From the NCBI GenBank assembly GCA_001821795.1, contig MHOB01000008.1, positions 12,327 through 19,167 on the forward strand: 6,841 nt of DNA, given 5' to 3'. The stretch comes from Candidatus Ryanbacteria bacterium RIFCSPLOWO2_12_FULL_47_9c. Lineage in GTDB: Bacteria > Patescibacteriota > Minisyncoccia > Ryanbacterales > GWA2-47-10b. Positions 5,778 through 6,841 of this stretch are shown here, piece by piece; positions within the stretch are counted from its first letter, which is position 1; each line of letters starts with the position of its first letter. Under the pieces are notes generated by a model, which was given only the letters and a program-made list of their open reading frames with translations, was not told the DNA's origin and did not search any database. A program made the position numbers and the translations under genes.

Positions 5778-5813
5778 TAAAAGAAAAACCGCACTGACGC
5801 GCGTCAGGCGGTT
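5778..5813 (-). terminator. Strong intrinsic terminator of the YkgJ-like gene
   Basis: On the minus strand a GC-rich hairpin pairs AACCGC (complement of 5808-5813) with GCGGTT (complement of 5787-5792), and CTGAC with GTCAG inside, around a GCGC loop, with one bulged base. It is followed at once by TTTTTCTTTTAT (complement of 5775-5786). This is a textbook rho-independent terminator. The hairpin begins inside the gene and contains its stop codon (5804-5806). On the plus strand the hairpin has no T tract after it, so it should not stop transcripts from the CcdA-like gene. Confidence 0.85.
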
Positions 5814-6277
5814 CGGTAGCAGACATTGACATTGATGCCTACGCTCTTGAACGCCTCGATGATCTTTTCTGGCTGCCGACCAGGGGGCACAATCAGCGTG
5901 GGCTGTTTCGCGAGTGGCATGCGACAGACTACAATGCCCTGATCAAAGACATCCACTTCCGCCTCGCGCGCGAGGGGGCTCCTCAACATACCCCGCTTGA
6001 CTTCCCAGATAAGAAAAAGCGGTTCACCGAGCTTTTCGCCCCCGATGAAATCGAGGACAAGATGCGTACGGTCGGGACGTTCCTCTACTTCTCCGCGCCC
6101 CAGCAACCACTGGCAGCGAAACGTCTTGCAGGCTCTTGGATGGTGACCATAGATCTGGCAACCCCGCCCGGGAAGACGATACTTACACCACTGGCCTCCT
6201 GGCTTGTCGAGTTCGTGGACGAAATGGGTTTTGCAGCAAGCGCCGCAAGTACCACAGGTACGTAGTTCGAACAGCAT
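5804..6277 (-). CDS. YkgJ-like cysteine-cluster (putative zinc/iron-chelating) protein
   Basis: A 157-residue soluble protein whose first third carries the YkgJ/CxxCxxCC pattern: Cys8, Cys11, Cys14, Cys15 (CGTCGACC), then Cys31, Cys40, Cys50 and Cys55, eight cysteines in all. The segment CQIYGHHPRACKTFRCQWL (about 40-58) is typical of the family, which is predicted to bind zinc or an iron-sulfur cluster; its function is not known. The rest (about 65-157) is an ordinary mixed fold ending in a PPGRQPEKIIEAFKSVGINV segment. The start is decided by GAGGAG at 6284-6289 (complement), 6 bases before the ATG; a second ATG 4 bases upstream is out of frame and too close to that site. The gene has its own candidate promoter and a strong terminator, so it is a single unit, convergent with the CcdA-like gene. 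Base composition looks clearly more GC-rich than in the VKOR operon, which may mean a different origin. Confidence 0.82.
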   Translation of the reverse strand: MLFELRTCGTCGACCKTHFVHELDKPGGQWCKYRLPGRGCQIYGHHPRACKTFRCQWLLGRGEVEERPDRTHLVLDFIGGEKLGEPLFLIWEVKRGMLRSPLAREAEVDVFDQGIVVCRMPLAKQPTLIVPPGRQPEKIIEAFKSVGINVNVCYRTA

Positions 6278-6325
6278 TCATTGCTCCTCGTCGTCTGGTG
6301 GCGACAATGTACTTCTTTCTCTGGC

Positions 6326-6354
6326 AATCTAGCAAGTACCGCGAAAAACCGCAA
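6326..6354 (-). promoter_or_regulatory. Candidate promoter of the YkgJ-like gene
   Basis: On the minus strand TTGCGG (complement of 6349-6354) and TAGATT (complement of 6326-6331) are separated by 17 bases, and TGC directly precedes the -10 box (extended -10). The -35 box matches consensus at only three positions and the -10 at four. The leader would be about 42 bases. This is the only promoter-like signal I see in the 164-base gap between the YkgJ-like and SHOCT genes, which otherwise holds no convincing gene. Confidence 0.35.
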
Positions 6355-6441
6355 ACATTTTTTGAACTTTTTTAGCGAACCAGCCAACAAGGTAAGCGGC
6401 GACGTATGGTTTGAATCATTCTCCATTCGCCATGTGATTCG

Positions 6442-6669
6442 TTATGCTAAATCCTTTTTCTTTTCTTCAAACTCTTTCCTGTCAATCTCGCCTTTTGCGT
6501 ATCGTTCTTTCAAAACCTCAAGCGCAGATTTTTCGTGATTGTGAGTAGCATGCGATTGGCGCGTGAGCCATTTGATAAGCGCGACAATACCCGCGATTAT
6601 CAAGACCCACCAGAGAATCATAAATATCCAACCAAAGCCGCCAAAAGGCCAAAATCCAAAATTCATCAT
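6442..6669 (-). CDS. Small membrane protein with C-terminal SHOCT domain
   Basis: A 75-residue protein: a short aromatic, glycine-rich N-terminus (FGFWPFGGFGW), one transmembrane helix at about 12-35 (WIFMILWWVLIIAGIVALI), a histidine-containing linker (SHATHNHEK, about 39-47), and a SHOCT-type tail at about 48-74 (ALEVLKERYAKGEIDRKEFEEKKKDL). SHOCT is a short helical domain found at the ends of many small bacterial membrane proteins; it may mediate oligomerisation, but its role is not established. The whole layout (tryptophan-rich helix plus SHOCT) is a common stand-alone form. ATG codons at 6667-6669 and 6664-6666 are both possible starts. No good Shine-Dalgarno is seen. It lies 30 bases downstream of the DsrE-like gene on the same strand, so the two are probably co-transcribed. 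Confidence 0.82.
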   Translation of the reverse strand: MMNFGFWPFGGFGWIFMILWWVLIIAGIVALIKWLTRQSHATHNHEKSALEVLKERYAKGEIDRKEFEEKKKDLA

Positions 6670-6682
6670 ATTATTTGTGAAT

Positions 6683-6702
6683 TAACTTTTTTAATAAAGT
6701 TA
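6683..6702. repeat. Short AT-rich inverted repeat between DsrE-like and SHOCT genes
   Basis: TAACTTT at 6683-6689 and AAAGTTA at 6696-6702 are exact complements around a 6-base loop. On the minus strand the first arm overlaps the stop codon of the DsrE-like gene. No T tract follows, and the stem is AT-rich, so it is a poor terminator; it could be an operator or a weak mRNA hairpin between the two genes. Confidence 0.3.
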
Positions 6703-6841
6703 GCCAAAAACTAAAACCTTGTCCGAATTCTCGACCATTTTGAGCAAGTCAGCCATCGTGGAAATCAGACATACATTGCTTTCGCTCTTGCCGCGCAATT
6801 CCAAACAAGTGCCGCAAGCGTAAATCTCGCCTTTTAGTTCT
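6700..6841 (-). CDS. DsrE/YedF-like protein (partial, N-terminus missing)
   Basis: An open frame of 46 codons enters from the right edge on the minus strand and stops at TAA (6700-6702). The visible end includes EIYACGTCLELRGK, followed by SNVCLISTMADLLKMVENSDKVLVFG. The CGTCL motif after a short strand, then a methionine-containing helix and a final hydrophobic strand, matches the C-terminal part of the DsrE-like fold, most closely the YedF group and related small DsrE proteins. Proteins of this superfamily carry or relay sulfur on cysteine in some pathways (DsrEFH, TusBCD), but YedF-type members have no settled role. Only the C-terminal end is in the window, so the start and any extra N-terminal domain, such as a TusA-like one, cannot be seen. 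Confidence 0.72.
   Translation of the reverse strand, partial: ELKGEIYACGTCLELRGKSESNVCLISTMADLLKMVENSDKVLVFG

Noticed and set aside
6085..6426. Minus-strand open frame of 113 codons starting in the gap upstream of the YkgJ-like gene
   Set aside because: Two thirds overlaps the YkgJ-like gene in another frame, no family features are visible, and no ribosome site precedes its ATG. The YkgJ-like frame has the cysteine cluster and GAGGAG.
6413..6440. Inverted repeat GAATCA/TGATTC after the SHOCT gene
   Set aside because: Six-base arms around a 16-base loop without a T tract are weak and could easily occur by chance.
1..6841. CRISPR arrays, tRNA or rRNA genes, insertion sequences, phage att sites
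   Set aside because: I saw no regularly spaced repeats, no tRNA-like cloverleaf or conserved rRNA stretches, no transposase-like protein and no terminal inverted repeats with target duplications.

Overview
The window looks like a piece of a small bacterial genome, most likely a Candidate Phyla Radiation (Patescibacteria, Parcubacteria-like) member. This is inferred, not proven. The reasons are short gaps, weak or absent Shine-Dalgarno sites, short versions of common proteins, and the mix of type IV pilus PilM/PilN, a ComF-type phosphoribosyltransferase, a VKOR-thioredoxin fusion and a mini-CcdA. TGA is used as an ordinary stop (CcdA-like and YkgJ-like genes), so this is not one of the lineages that recode UGA. 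Nothing here looks like a tRNA, rRNA, insertion sequence or CRISPR array. No gene-free stretch exceeds 300 bases; the longest, about 164 bases at 6278-6441, holds only a candidate promoter.

Layout. 1-1532 (minus): pilM followed by the N-terminal two thirds or so of pilN, which runs off the left edge. 1533-1597: a short divergent promoter region. 1598-2278 (plus): comF-like gene. 2307-2965 (plus): a two-gene toxin-antitoxin operon, an AbrB/MazE-fold antitoxin and a Doc-family Fic toxin. It is driven by a perfect consensus promoter that places the transcription start at about the antitoxin ATG (a leaderless mRNA), and the -10 region lies in two tandem palindromes. 3057-4148 (minus): Xaa-Pro aminopeptidase. 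4149-4224: divergent intergenic region with nested inverted repeats. 4225-5771 (plus): a redox operon, VKOR-thioredoxin fusion then CcdA-like thiol electron carrier. 5778-6277 (minus): YkgJ-like cysteine-cluster protein with a strong intrinsic terminator. 6442-6669 (minus): small membrane protein with a SHOCT tail. 6700-6841 (minus): the C-terminal end of a DsrE/YedF-like protein running off the right edge.

How the genes may work together. PilM and PilN belong to the inner-membrane platform of type IV pili, and ComF proteins are tied to DNA uptake, so the divergent pilMN/comF arrangement fits natural competence (inference). The VKOR-Trx and CcdA pair would handle disulfide formation and thiol electron transfer across the membrane. 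The toxin-antitoxin pair is a compact self-contained module. The right-hand third is rich in cysteine proteins (VKOR-Trx, CcdA, YkgJ-like, DsrE-like), which may be a loose thiol/metal neighbourhood, but strand changes and separate promoters argue against a single operon.
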